Source: RGIG4079 sp045596365 | GTDB lineage: Bacteria; Bacteroidota; Bacteroidia; Bacteroidales; Muribaculaceae | Length of the DNA stretch: 64,000 bases | NCBI GenBank assembly: GCA_045596365.1 | Contig: JAZOCE010000019.1 | Span: 62,001 to 126,000 of the forward strand | Direction: 5' to 3' | Shown here: piece by piece, positions 51,409-60,895 of the stretch | How positions within the stretch are numbered: position 1 is the first letter of the stretch | Layout: each line of letters opens with the position of its first letter | Notes under the pieces: model-generated | Told to the model about the DNA's origin: nothing | The model's input: only the letters and a program-made list of their open reading frames with translations | The model's database searches: none | Program-made: the position numbers and the translations under genes

Positions 51409-53319
51409 ATGAAAAAACTTTACTCAATTTTCATGATGGCAGTAATGGCTATTGCTGTATCATTTACAGCAAAAGCCGATATTGCGGTTACTCTCAAAGT
51501 CGATGATGCAACTCGATTGACTGCATATTATCAGTATTACGATGCATCATATAATACTCAACAAACCGACCTCGATTTGAATCAATTTACTGGAGAGGAA
51601 GGAGGAACATTTACTATTCCCGGAGATTATGGATATGTATATGTAAATGCTACAAGCGGTAATGTAATTACTTATGCAATGAATGAGACTACAGGTTCAA
51701 GCGCATCTACCGGTGGAAGTTCAACCTATTTTTATGTAGGCTCTTATTCAGGAACTGCTCAAACACTTTCAGTTAAGTCTGCTGATTTGGAAGCATCTCG
51801 CACAGCAAGCGTTACTGTTAATGTTGATGATGCATCAAAAGTAAATATGTCTTATTATAATGGGACAAAGGTAGAGTTGGTTAATGGTGAGAACACTGTT
51901 AAGTTTAATCCCGAAACAGAGTCTCAATTCCAAATTTCGCATGTAAATTATGGAGAAACATTATACTCGGTTAAACTTAATGATGAGACACAAGCCGATT
52001 CTTATGGTCGTTATTATGTTACAGTAGCAAATGGTGATAAACTTGATATTGCAGCTAATTTCCCTGCTATTCCTGCAACAATAACATTCTCTTACGGGGA
52101 CAATGAGGAAGAAGTGCTTGGCTGTATTACAGTTAAAGTAAATGGAGAAGATGTAACTTTTGACGGCAAAACATTGTCGGTAATGATGGGAGATAAAGTA
52201 ACACTCATTGGAGATACAAATCTTTATAACTTCAACTATGCAATTACTGTAAATGGAACATCTCAATATTTCTACGGAAACTATGAATTTATAGTTACTT
52301 CTGAAACTAATACTGTAGAGGTTGCGGCTACAAAATATGTTACATATAATGCCTATCTCACAGTTGATGCTCCTGAAAATATTGAGGCATATCCCGGAAA
52401 TTCAAACACTCCTCTTTCATTGATAGCAGGAGAAGCTGTAGCTGTTGAATTGACATCTAACAGCAACACTATCACCGTGAGACCAACAACTGATTGCAGT
52501 ATTGTATCTATCCAAGTTAATGGAGTAGAATGTGGCTCAGTTAATGGCTATGGGACATCAAGCACAACTATTCGCAATATTAATGAAAATGACCAAATAG
52601 TTATCACTACCAAGGTAATTGTTAGAGATAAAGTTGCTACTATTTGGGTAGACGATTTAACTGCTGCTCCTTATGGATATGGAGTTCAACGTTATTCCGA
52701 CCGCGCTTCTGTTTCTTTGATTTCAGGTGAAACTGTTACAGTAAACTTTGATGATTCAGACAATCCTTACAATATATCATTCTATGGCCCAACATATTGT
52801 TCAATATTTAACAATGGTATCTATCTTGTTCCTCAATATGAAGGTAGTACATCTTATTATGTAACACTTCTCGATGGCGATGCTATCAAGGTATATCTTG
52901 CAAGTGAGCCGGAAAAATATGCTGTTACAATTACAGAATCAGCCGGAGTTGAAAATTCAATTGAAAGTGTAGCAACCGATGGTCAAGACTATGCAGCATG
53001 GGCGGCAGGATTTACTGCATTGAAAGATACAGAAATTACAATTGCACTTGCTGAATCAGCTGAAGTATCAGTTCTTGTTAATGGCTCTGCTATTGATGCC
53101 GATGAAGAAGGGAATTATACAATTACAGTAACAGCTGAAACAAATATTGTTCTTGACAAGACAAATGCAATTGAAGATATTACTATTAATACAGTTGAAA
53201 ACAACAATGTTTACAATCTTCAAGGTATTCTTGTTGTGAAGAATGCATCGACAGAGCAAATTTCAGATCTTCCAGCCGGATTGTATATTATTAATGGCAA
53301 GAAAGTTGTACTTAAATAA
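51409..53319 (+). CDS. Secreted repeat protein with T9SS-like C-terminal tag
   Basis: This 636-residue protein starts with a signal peptide (MKKLYSIFMMAVMAIAVSFTAKA) and consists of about four to six beta-rich units of about 85-100 residues. Each begins like 'V.VDDAS.V...Y' and holds 'G.NTV.F' and 'VTV.NGD' or 'VTLLDGD' pieces (first units near 25, 135, 320 and 420). It is Tyr-, Thr-, Asn- and Asp-rich, with no catalytic motif seen. The C-terminus ends NVYNLQGILV ... LPAGLYIINGKKVVLK, a T9SS type A-like sorting tag, so surface attachment or release is likely. I do not recognise a named family. It lies 88 bases before the subtilisin gene. Confidence 0.78.
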   Translation: MKKLYSIFMMAVMAIAVSFTAKADIAVTLKVDDATRLTAYYQYYDASYNTQQTDLDLNQFTGEEGGTFTIPGDYGYVYVNATSGNVITYAMNETTGSSASTGGSSTYFYVGSYSGTAQTLSVKSADLEASRTASVTVNVDDASKVNMSYYNGTKVELVNGENTVKFNPETESQFQISHVNYGETLYSVKLNDETQADSYGRYYVTVANGDKLDIAANFPAIPATITFSYGDNEEEVLGCITVKVNGEDVTFDGKTLSVMMGDKVTLIGDTNLYNFNYAITVNGTSQYFYGNYEFIVTSETNTVEVAATKYVTYNAYLTVDAPENIEAYPGNSNTPLSLIAGEAVAVELTSNSNTITVRPTTDCSIVSIQVNGVECGSVNGYGTSSTTIRNINENDQIVITTKVIVRDKVATIWVDDLTAAPYGYGVQRYSDRASVSLISGETVTVNFDDSDNPYNISFYGPTYCSIFNNGIYLVPQYEGSTSYYVTLLDGDAIKVYLASEPEKYAVTITESAGVENSIESVATDGQDYAAWAAGFTALKDTEITIALAESAEVSVLVNGSAIDADEEGNYTITVTAETNIVLDKTNAIEDITINTVENNNVYNLQGILVVKNASTEQISDLPAGLYIINGKKVVLK

Positions 53320-53343
53320 GATATAATAAAGAATAATGTTGAT

Positions 53344-53388
53344 AAGGGGAGTGTTGTGGTTTTGAAATAATCACAATAACCCCCTTTT
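53344..53388 (+). terminator. Imperfect hairpin between two secreted-protein genes
   Basis: Outer arms AAGGGG (53344-53349) and CCCCTT (53081-plus 300, that is 53381-53386) and inner TTGTG/CACAA arms form a stem ending in TTTT. It could partly terminate transcription of the first secreted gene. An ATG follows at 53390, directly after the T run. Confidence 0.5.
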
Positions 53389-53407
53389 CATGAAAAATAG
53401 TTATAAA

Positions 53408-55687
53408 ATGAAGAAAATCTGGTTTAGTTTAATTGCTCTTGGTGTTGCGTTTTCAGGTGTGGCACAGTCAAAATTGGACTTGCAAAGTCGTGCTATGTTG
53501 CGCAGTGCAACTGTGATGCAAGCTCCAAATTCAAAAATTCACACATTGGCAAAGACCAATGGAATTATCCCTCAAGGACACATTTCAGGCTTAATTAAAA
53601 TCTCAGAGGGAGAGTCTTTTGATGCTCTTACAGAAAATGGAGTAAATGTAGTGCGCACTCGTGGAGATATTGCACTTGTAACGATGCCGATAAATGAAGT
53701 TGAACGCATCTCAACTCTTGGTTGCATCAAGCAAATGCAACTATCTCGTACTATAGAGCCTAAGATGGATCTTGTGCGTCCGGCAATAGGGGTTGATAAA
53801 ATTCATGCCGGAACTGATTTGCCTCAAGCATATACAGGAAAGGGTGTAATCACAGGTATTGTAGATTCAGGATTTGATCCACAACACATTAATTTCCGTG
53901 ATGAAGAAGGAAATAACCGCATTAGCTATATAAGCCACATATATTTGAGTGAAGACCAACAAAGTTATTATATAGGAGAGTATAATACACCGGAATTGGT
54001 TTCTAAATTTGGCACAGACAATACCGGAACATTCCATGGCACGCACACTCTTGGTATCATGGCTGGCGGATATAAAGGAGTTTCAACTGTAGCAACACGT
54101 CAATCGGCATTTGCGGCAAAAGTAGAAGAAACCAATAACCCCTACTATGGTGTAGCTTGTGAGTCAGAAATCATGCTATCATGTGGAGACTTGATGGATA
54201 TGTTTATTGCTCTTGGTGTTGAAAATATATTGGATCAAGCTTATGAAGCTCAAAAACCGGCAGTTATTAATATGTCTCTTGGTAGCAATATCGGTTCTCA
54301 TGATGGAACAAGTGTCATGAGTCAATTTCTTGATCTTGCCGGACAAGAAGCGATTATTTGTTTGTCTTCAGGAAACGAAGGAGACCTTCCCATCGCACTA
54401 AATCAAACATTTACTGCCGATGATAATGTTTTGCAATCATTTATACATCCATATACACAGCAGCAAGGATATTATAATCTTCGTTATGGTCAAGTGTATG
54501 TATATAGCAATGATGCAACTGAATTTACTTTTGAAGCTGTAATCTATAACCAAAAACGTGGAACGGTAACATTCCGTGCTCCAATCTCGGAAAATACAGA
54601 TGGTAACCCTATTTACTATGCTTCTACAGGATATGCTCAAGAAGGAGATATAACCAATGTCAATTTCAATAGAGCATTTGATGGATATATAGGTATTGGC
54701 TCTATGATAGACCAATATTCGGGGCGTTACTATGTCATGATAGACTATTTAACAAGTGATAATCAGTCAACGAATGCCGATGGTAATTATATCCTTGGTT
54801 TTATTGTTACCGGTAAAGATGGTCAACGTGTTGATTGTTTCTGTGATGGTGTTTATACTACATTGGAAAGCTATGGAATTGCCGGATGGGATGCAGGTAG
54901 CACCAATGGATCCATCAGTGATATGGCTTGTGCTAAAAATATAGTTGTAGTGGGTTCTTATAATACTCGCGATGAGTGGGGATCATTGGATGGTCAATTG
55001 TATAGCTATCAAGGATCATTCCCTGCCGGAAAAATGTCTCCATTTACATCTTATGGTACATTGATTGATGGACGTAATCTCCCTCATGTGTGTGCTCCCG
55101 GAGCAACTGTGATTTCATCAAGCAATCAATATTTTATTGATGCATATAAAGCGCAAGCTGGTGATGTCAATAGTATGCTTCAAGCTCAATACCTTGAAGA
55201 TGGTCGTAGCAACTATTGGCATCAACAGATAGGAACATCAATGGCATGTCCGGTTGTAGCAGGCGGTATTGCATTGTGGCTTGAAGCCGATCCCACATTG
55301 ACTGTTGATGATGTAAAAGATATCATAGCAAAAACATCGATTGTCGATGCTGATGTAACCGGCTCAGGCGATCCTATTCAGTGGGGTGCAGGTAAATTTG
55401 ATGCATATGCCGGATTGAAGGAAGTGCTTCGTCGTCAAGCAGGTGTTTCTGATGTATTGGCCGATGATAATCGATTGATGATTAAATCAATCGGTGATGA
55501 TGTGTATGAAGTATTCCTTGGTGGAGCTGAAACAATAGATGTAGTTCTTTACAATATTTCAGGTCAACCTGTGATGACTCAATCAATTAATGCAGACGAA
55601 GTTACTATTGATGCTTCGACGCTTGCATCAGGGGTATATATTCTTAGCGTAAATGGTGTGCATAGCCAACGTATTCTTGTAAAATAA
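53408..55687 (+). CDS. Secreted subtilisin-like serine protease (S8) with T9SS sorting domain
   Basis: From the ATG at 53408 (signal MKKIWFSLIALGVAFSGVAQ; a start at 53390 adds six residues) this is a 759-residue protein. The S8 triad is complete: Asp about 153 in ITGIVDSGFDP, His about 210 in FHGTHT and Ser about 611 in GTSMACPVVAGG; the oxyanion Asn lies in LSSGNEGD near 323. A beta-rich insert of about 170 residues (about 330-500) separates Asn and Ser, as in large C5a-peptidase-like enzymes. The first ~110 residues after the signal look like a propeptide. The last ~75 residues form a T9SS type A domain (VVLYNISGQPVMTQS ... ASGVYILSVNG). It would act outside the cell or on its surface. Confidence 0.9.
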   Translation: MKKIWFSLIALGVAFSGVAQSKLDLQSRAMLRSATVMQAPNSKIHTLAKTNGIIPQGHISGLIKISEGESFDALTENGVNVVRTRGDIALVTMPINEVERISTLGCIKQMQLSRTIEPKMDLVRPAIGVDKIHAGTDLPQAYTGKGVITGIVDSGFDPQHINFRDEEGNNRISYISHIYLSEDQQSYYIGEYNTPELVSKFGTDNTGTFHGTHTLGIMAGGYKGVSTVATRQSAFAAKVEETNNPYYGVACESEIMLSCGDLMDMFIALGVENILDQAYEAQKPAVINMSLGSNIGSHDGTSVMSQFLDLAGQEAIICLSSGNEGDLPIALNQTFTADDNVLQSFIHPYTQQQGYYNLRYGQVYVYSNDATEFTFEAVIYNQKRGTVTFRAPISENTDGNPIYYASTGYAQEGDITNVNFNRAFDGYIGIGSMIDQYSGRYYVMIDYLTSDNQSTNADGNYILGFIVTGKDGQRVDCFCDGVYTTLESYGIAGWDAGSTNGSISDMACAKNIVVVGSYNTRDEWGSLDGQLYSYQGSFPAGKMSPFTSYGTLIDGRNLPHVCAPGATVISSSNQYFIDAYKAQAGDVNSMLQAQYLEDGRSNYWHQQIGTSMACPVVAGGIALWLEADPTLTVDDVKDIIAKTSIVDADVTGSGDPIQWGAGKFDAYAGLKEVLRRQAGVSDVLADDNRLMIKSIGDDVYEVFLGGAETIDVVLYNISGQPVMTQSINADEVTIDASTLASGVYILSVNGVHSQRILVK

Positions 55688-55705
55688 TTAATACATATCA
55701 AAAAA

Positions 55706-58700
55706 ATGAAAAAATTTATCAACGTTATGGTTTTATGTGTTGCTACCATAGTCTCTATGATGGCAACATCGGTAGATGCTGTTGCACAAACAGCAGATGA
55801 GCCGGTGATTACATTTAAAACCAATATATATGAATTAAACGGAGCGTTAAATTCATTTTCTCTTGTGCTTGGAGGAACTGAACCGGAGCAATATATTGAT
55901 ATCGATTGTGGTTTCGGTAAAGTCGAATATGTGCTTGAACAAGCTGTTTATGTTGATTCAACAGCTTCTATAACCGGTACATTCATTCAATGTCAAGTAT
56001 CAAGCGAAGGCATTGTTAAGATTTATGGTGATGCTGATAAAATCGATTATATCAATGCAAGTGGGTGTTATATAGAATGGATTGATTTATCAAAGCTCAC
56101 AAAACTTGATTATCTTGATTTGTCTCACAATGAATTGAAAAGTCTTGATTTGACAAATATGACAGAATTGTCGGCATTGTATCTTTCAGATAACGCATTT
56201 ACCGCTGAAACACCGCTTATTATAGGAGGTAATAAACCTAATTTGCGCATCCTTGAGGTGAGTATCGTTGACCACATGGATCAATCATTCAATCTTTCAG
56301 ATTATCCGGCGTTGGTTTCATTTGATGGATATCATAATATGTCATTGAATAAACTTGACCCCACCAGATGCCCTGAGTTATTGCGTTTGACACTTGATGT
56401 TACCAATGTAGAGACTTTAGATGTCAGCAAGAATCCTAATCTTATGATTCTTAACATCTCAGATACACGCATTACATCAATAGATGTTTCTAAAAATCCT
56501 TATTTGACACAATTTTATTGTACACATCAAGGGTCAATAAACAATGAATATAAGTTATCGTCTCTCGATGTTACTAATAACCCTGAATTGGTATATCTGT
56601 TTTGTGCAGGCAACAAATTGACAAGCCTTGACGTTTCAAAGTGTACTAAATTGATTACTTTGATTGCTACTGATAACTATATCTCATCAATCGATGTTTC
56701 AAATAATCCGGCTTTATACATTTTTGAAATAAATAAAAACTGTCTTGATTTTGCAACACTTCCATTACCCTCAAATATGTGGAACACATATTATTATCAA
56801 CAACGAAATTTTGACATCGTAAAATCATGTGCAGAGGGAACATCATTTGATTTTAGTTCAAAAGTGCTTCGTGAAGGAACAACAACAGAAGCCGCGTTGT
56901 ATGCGGTTTCAGAAGTGTCGGGCTCGACAACATTGTTAGATGCAAGCTACTACAGCTATGAAAATGGTGTGTTTACTGTTAATACTGCTTATGAGGATAG
57001 TGTGTATATTGCTTTTGCTAACACTGCCTTCCCTGAAGCAATAATGCGCACAGAAAAATTCAAGGTGAAAACAGCAAAAGAGGTGGGATTGAATGATAAA
57101 GTAATAAGTTTCTCAACAAGTATCTCTCCCAATAATGCTGTTTCATTCTCTGTGGGCGCTCTTGGAGCGACCGAAGAAAATCCGGTAGAGTTTTTTGTGG
57201 ATTTTGGAGATGGGGAACAAAAATCATATAAAGCAACCTCTTTCTATGCCCCTGAGACTGCAAATGTAGAGGGCGTAAAAGCCGGATATGGTCAAGTAAT
57301 GGTTTATGCGCCTGAAGGTGTGCAGATTACGGCATTTGAGGCTAATAATGTTCCGATGTATTCGGTTGATGTTACAAACGCTCGAACTCTTCGCCAATTC
57401 ACAATATCAGATGCCGGACTATATTCAATTGATTTGAGCATGAATCGTTGTCTTGAATCTCTTGATCTAAGTGGAAATAATTTCTCTACTCTTTCACTTG
57501 CTGGAGTAAATGGTGATTATGACAAAAACATTTTGAGCAATATTAATCTGAGCAATAATAATTTGAGCGATGTCGTTCTAAACGATATGCGTGCAATCAG
57601 AACTCTTGACTTGAGCAACAATCAACTTTCTGATATAGACTTGTCATTTGGAGATTATGTTGTGGACTTGAATATCTCTAATAACCAATATGAGGAGCTT
57701 GATTTCACTTATTGTGCTGCTCTTAAAAGATTGGATATTTCTCACAATAATGTCTCTTCGGTAAAGATGCCTACTGAAAACAATCTTGAGTATTTTGCAT
57801 GTAATAACAATAAGTTTACCTATGCTACTTTGCCCGCTCATGGTGAACTTGATGAGACAAATTACATCTATGCTCCTCAGGCTGATATAATTATTGCGTC
57901 AAAAGGACCGGGAGCCGATTTGTCGGAACAACTCACCTCTATTAGTGGCGCAACTACTCAATATGTGTGGAAAAGTGTAGATGGAAATACTCTTGCTGAA
58001 GGAGTTGACTATTCAATCAACAATGGTGTTACAAAATTCATCAATGTTAATGCCGGTAAGATCTATTGTGAGATGTTAAATTCTACTTATCCTGCATTTG
58101 CCGGAGTTGATGTTTTGAAATCAACAGTTATTGAAGCTGCGGGTATGCCAACAAATCTCATAGCTGAATTTACTACAATTAATGATGCTGATTCGGTATC
58201 CCTTTCTTTGGCTGCAGGTGGAGAAGGTATTGCTGTTTATATTGATTGGGCAGGAGATAATAATGTAGAACAATATCTATTGGGTGATACCTATAAGTTA
58301 TTCTCTGCAAGAACTATTGCAAATGCAAATGTAAAAGTTTACACATATGATGTTGCTGATGCGATTACTGTATTTAGTATGACAGGTGCAAAATTGTCAT
58401 CTTTTGATGGCTCAAAATTAAAAGATGCAATTAACATCAGTGTGAATAGTGCCGGTCTTTCTGAAATTGCACTTCCTGAAAACTCATCGGTATTGTCTGA
58501 GATATCTTTGGAAGGAAATAACTTTACAGAGTTTGACTTATCAAAATATCCGGCTTTGAAAACAGTGGCACTTGGCTCAAATCAATTGACATCAATCGAT
58601 TTTAGTCAAGCTCCAAACCTTGAAGTGGCTTCTGCTGCAGGAAATCAATTGACCGAAGTGAAATTAGGAAACAATAAACTATGGGCATTGTATCTTGATA

Positions 58701-59323
58701 ATAATCAATTGAGCGAGATAGATTTTGATAATGCACCAAATATAACACAATTAACATTGTCAAATAATAAATTCTCAGAAATTGATGTTGATGGTTTAGC
58801 AAGTCTGAAAATGTTAACTCTTAATAATAACTATTTTACATTTAAGACTTTGCCGGTGCACAAACCTAATTATATAGTATATTATTATCACACTCAGGCT
58901 CCTATTGAGGTTTCTTGTATTGATGGAGTTGTGGATCTAAGTGATCAAGCTACAGTTGATGGAACAGCAACTACCTATCAATGGTTCTTTGGTGTTCCTG
59001 AGTTAAATCAAGATACCGGAATGCTTGAGGGAGAAGAATTGGTAATTGACTATGAATATACACTTGAAAATGGTGTAACAACATTCTTGACATCTCTTGA
59101 CAATGTCATGTGTGTGATGACCAATTCAAAACTTCCCAATGTGTATATTTTTACTAATTTGCTTAATGCTGTATCCGGAATAGAAGATGTTGTTGTCAAT
59201 AATGATAACAATGCTCCGGTTGAATATTATAATCTACAAGGAATAAAAGTAGAAAATCCCGAAAATGGTATCTATATCCGCGTTCAAGGTAACACTGTAA
59301 CAAAAGTGCTTATTAAACGATAA
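55706..59323 (+). CDS. Giant secreted leucine-rich-repeat protein with T9SS-like tag
   Basis: This 1205-residue protein has a signal peptide (MKKFINVMVLCVATIVSMMATSVDAVAQ) and three tandem copies of one module (about 32-470, 471-825 and 826-1170). Each copy has a beta domain, a run of 21-23-residue leucine-rich repeats (for example LDYLDLSHNELKSLDLTNM), an 'N..F.F.TLP' block, a 'Y..QA.I' strand and an Ig-like 'NGVT.F' unit. It ends VEYYNLQGIKVENPENGIYI then RVQGN and a basic KR, a T9SS-like tag. LRR proteins of this style often bind host or bacterial surfaces; the ligand is unknown. It starts 18 bases after the protease, so all three may be co-regulated. Confidence 0.85.
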   Translation: MKKFINVMVLCVATIVSMMATSVDAVAQTADEPVITFKTNIYELNGALNSFSLVLGGTEPEQYIDIDCGFGKVEYVLEQAVYVDSTASITGTFIQCQVSSEGIVKIYGDADKIDYINASGCYIEWIDLSKLTKLDYLDLSHNELKSLDLTNMTELSALYLSDNAFTAETPLIIGGNKPNLRILEVSIVDHMDQSFNLSDYPALVSFDGYHNMSLNKLDPTRCPELLRLTLDVTNVETLDVSKNPNLMILNISDTRITSIDVSKNPYLTQFYCTHQGSINNEYKLSSLDVTNNPELVYLFCAGNKLTSLDVSKCTKLITLIATDNYISSIDVSNNPALYIFEINKNCLDFATLPLPSNMWNTYYYQQRNFDIVKSCAEGTSFDFSSKVLREGTTTEAALYAVSEVSGSTTLLDASYYSYENGVFTVNTAYEDSVYIAFANTAFPEAIMRTEKFKVKTAKEVGLNDKVISFSTSISPNNAVSFSVGALGATEENPVEFFVDFGDGEQKSYKATSFYAPETANVEGVKAGYGQVMVYAPEGVQITAFEANNVPMYSVDVTNARTLRQFTISDAGLYSIDLSMNRCLESLDLSGNNFSTLSLAGVNGDYDKNILSNINLSNNNLSDVVLNDMRAIRTLDLSNNQLSDIDLSFGDYVVDLNISNNQYEELDFTYCAALKRLDISHNNVSSVKMPTENNLEYFACNNNKFTYATLPAHGELDETNYIYAPQADIIIASKGPGADLSEQLTSISGATTQYVWKSVDGNTLAEGVDYSINNGVTKFINVNAGKIYCEMLNSTYPAFAGVDVLKSTVIEAAGMPTNLIAEFTTINDADSVSLSLAAGGEGIAVYIDWAGDNNVEQYLLGDTYKLFSARTIANANVKVYTYDVADAITVFSMTGAKLSSFDGSKLKDAINISVNSAGLSEIALPENSSVLSEISLEGNNFTEFDLSKYPALKTVALGSNQLTSIDFSQAPNLEVASAAGNQLTEVKLGNNKLWALYLDNNQLSEIDFDNAPNITQLTLSNNKFSEIDVDGLASLKMLTLNNNYFTFKTLPVHKPNYIVYYYHTQAPIEVSCIDGVVDLSDQATVDGTATTYQWFFGVPELNQDTGMLEGEELVIDYEYTLENGVTTFLTSLDNVMCVMTNSKLPNVYIFTNLLNAVSGIEDVVVNNDNNAPVEYYNLQGIKVENPENGIYIRVQGNTVTKVLIKR

Positions 59324-59342
59324 ATTATAGTTACATAGAATG

Positions 59343-59376
59343 AAAAATGGCTCGTCAGTCGTGGCGAGCCATTTTT
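59343..59376. terminator. Bidirectional terminator between the LRR gene and queG
   Basis: Arms AAAAATGGCTCG (59343-59354) and CGAGCCATTTTT (59365-59376) form a 12-bp stem with a 10-base loop. It overlaps the last codons of queG (59355-59376), so the minus-strand message ends inside or right after that gene. Confidence 0.8.
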
Positions 59377-60290
59377 GTTATATAATTGATGTTACGCATG
59401 AAGCCGGAGTATTTTGTACGTTTTATGGCAGAGTGGCGGAAGATTGCCGAAAACTGTTCTTGTGTCATTTCTTCCATTGCTTGTTGGTCAAGTTCAAGTA
59501 ATTTTTTTGAAGGTAAAAACTCCACGATTTTTGTAGATGGAGCATTAAAATTGTGCGGACACACAGTTTGGCATGTATCACAACCATAAACGCGATTGCC
59601 TAATGGTAAATCTTCAGGTAATTCGCCTCGATATTCGATTGTGAGATAAGAGAGGCATAGGCGGGCATCGATAGAACCATCAAGTTTGATCGCTCGTGTA
59701 GGGCATTGTTTTATGCAGGCACCACAATTCAGACATGATTGTGTGCAAGGTTTGTCCGGAAAAAAATCAAGGGTGGTGAGTATCTCTCCAAGAAAAAAAT
59801 AAGAGCCTTTTTGTGGTATAATCAATTGATTATTGCGCCCAATAAATCCTACACCGGCTTTTACAGCCCAATAGCGTTCTCTTAGAGGTGCTGTATCGAC
59901 GCACACTCGTGTTTCTCCTCCAAAATTTGAGCGAATGAAGTCGGCAAGAATAGATAATTTGGCTTTCACAACCTCATGGTAATCCTTTCCGAGTGCGTAT
60001 GACGCGATTTGAGGTGCATTTGCCGATTGTTTTTGTTGCGGATGATAATTTATTGCGCAAACTATAATGGAACGAGCAGAGGGCAAAAGAAACTCCGGGT
60101 TTTGTCTCACGTCATGATACTTGTTAAGATAGTGCATTTCGCCATGAAACCCCTTCTCAATCCATGAATCAAATTGTTTTTGTGCAATATCTTCAACTGG
60201 AGCTATTGTCGCAATGCCTATATCTTCGATGTCGAGCTTTACAGCTTCGTCAAAGATGATTTTTTTACATTCCGATGACGTCAAATTCAT
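59355..60290 (-). CDS. queG: Epoxyqueuosine reductase
   Basis: QueG reduces epoxyqueuosine to queuosine in the wobble position of tRNAs, with cobalamin and two [4Fe-4S] clusters. The 311-residue protein has the ferredoxin-like pair CTQSCLNCGACIKQCPTRA and CDTCQTVCPHN, and the N-terminal QueG domain with GFIGRNNQLIIP. The C-terminal HEAT repeat found in some longer QueG proteins is absent, as in many Bacteroidota versions. Its start overlaps the end of the polysaccharide deacetylase gene by 26 bases, and its 3' end contains one arm of a terminator. Confidence 0.94.
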   Translation of the reverse strand: MNLTSSECKKIIFDEAVKLDIEDIGIATIAPVEDIAQKQFDSWIEKGFHGEMHYLNKYHDVRQNPEFLLPSARSIIVCAINYHPQQKQSANAPQIASYALGKDYHEVVKAKLSILADFIRSNFGGETRVCVDTAPLRERYWAVKAGVGFIGRNNQLIIPQKGSYFFLGEILTTLDFFPDKPCTQSCLNCGACIKQCPTRAIKLDGSIDARLCLSYLTIEYRGELPEDLPLGNRVYGCDTCQTVCPHNFNAPSTKIVEFLPSKKLLELDQQAMEEMTQEQFSAIFRHSAIKRTKYSGFMRNINYITKMARHD

Positions 60291-60882
60291 AGCCTTGCTC
60301 TTTTATCCATTCAATGGCACGAGGTAAAGCATATTTCAGATTTTTTTCAGCTTTCAGAGAGTCGTGAAACACGATGATTGAGCCATTGCGAGTGTATCGT
60401 TTGACATTGGCGAGCACTTGTTCTCCATTGAGTTTTTTACTATAATCACGTGTAACAAGGTCATACATCACGATATTGTAGTGGTCTTTAATAGCTCTAG
60501 CCTGTGCCGGACGAATTAGTCCATGTGGAGGACGGAATAATGAACTATCAATTAGATTATTTGCTTCGGTAATGTTGCGCATATAGCGCATAGTCGTAAC
60601 TTTTGAGCCTTGCAGGTGGTTCATTGTGTGGTTGCCATAGGCATGACCGCGACGTTTGATCTCTTCAAATAACTCAGGACTGCGAGCAACATTATCTCCA
60701 ACAAGAAAGAATGTTGCCTTAATTTCATATTTATCAAGTAGATCGAGTACCCAAGGGGTTACCTCGGGTATCGGTCCGTCGTCAAATGTGAGATACACCA
60801 CTCTGCGATTCTTGCGTTTAATGCGCCAAATCGCTTCCGGAAACAGAATGCGATAGAGTAGTGGTGGTTGTTCGATTAACAT
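60265..60882 (-). CDS. Polysaccharide deacetylase family protein (NodB-like)
   Basis: This 205-residue protein has the NodB fold: catalytic/metal motif TFDDGP (about 30-35), the metal-binding HTMNH in GHAYGNHTMNHLQG (about 78-91), RPPHG near 116-120 and the C-terminal IIVFHDS motif. These enzymes remove acetyl groups from N-acetylated sugars of peptidoglycan or other glycans. No signal peptide is evident, though the N-terminal region (LLYRILFPEAIWR) is amphipathic, so location is uncertain. It shares a transcript with the DUF2723 gene upstream (13-base gap) and overlaps queG. Confidence 0.87.
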   Translation of the reverse strand: MLIEQPPLLYRILFPEAIWRIKRKNRRVVYLTFDDGPIPEVTPWVLDLLDKYEIKATFFLVGDNVARSPELFEEIKRRGHAYGNHTMNHLQGSKVTTMRYMRNITEANNLIDSSLFRPPHGLIRPAQARAIKDHYNIVMYDLVTRDYSKKLNGEQVLANVKRYTRNGSIIVFHDSLKAEKNLKYALPRAIEWIKEQGYEFDVIGM

Positions 60883-60895
60883 CGTTCAAAACTTA

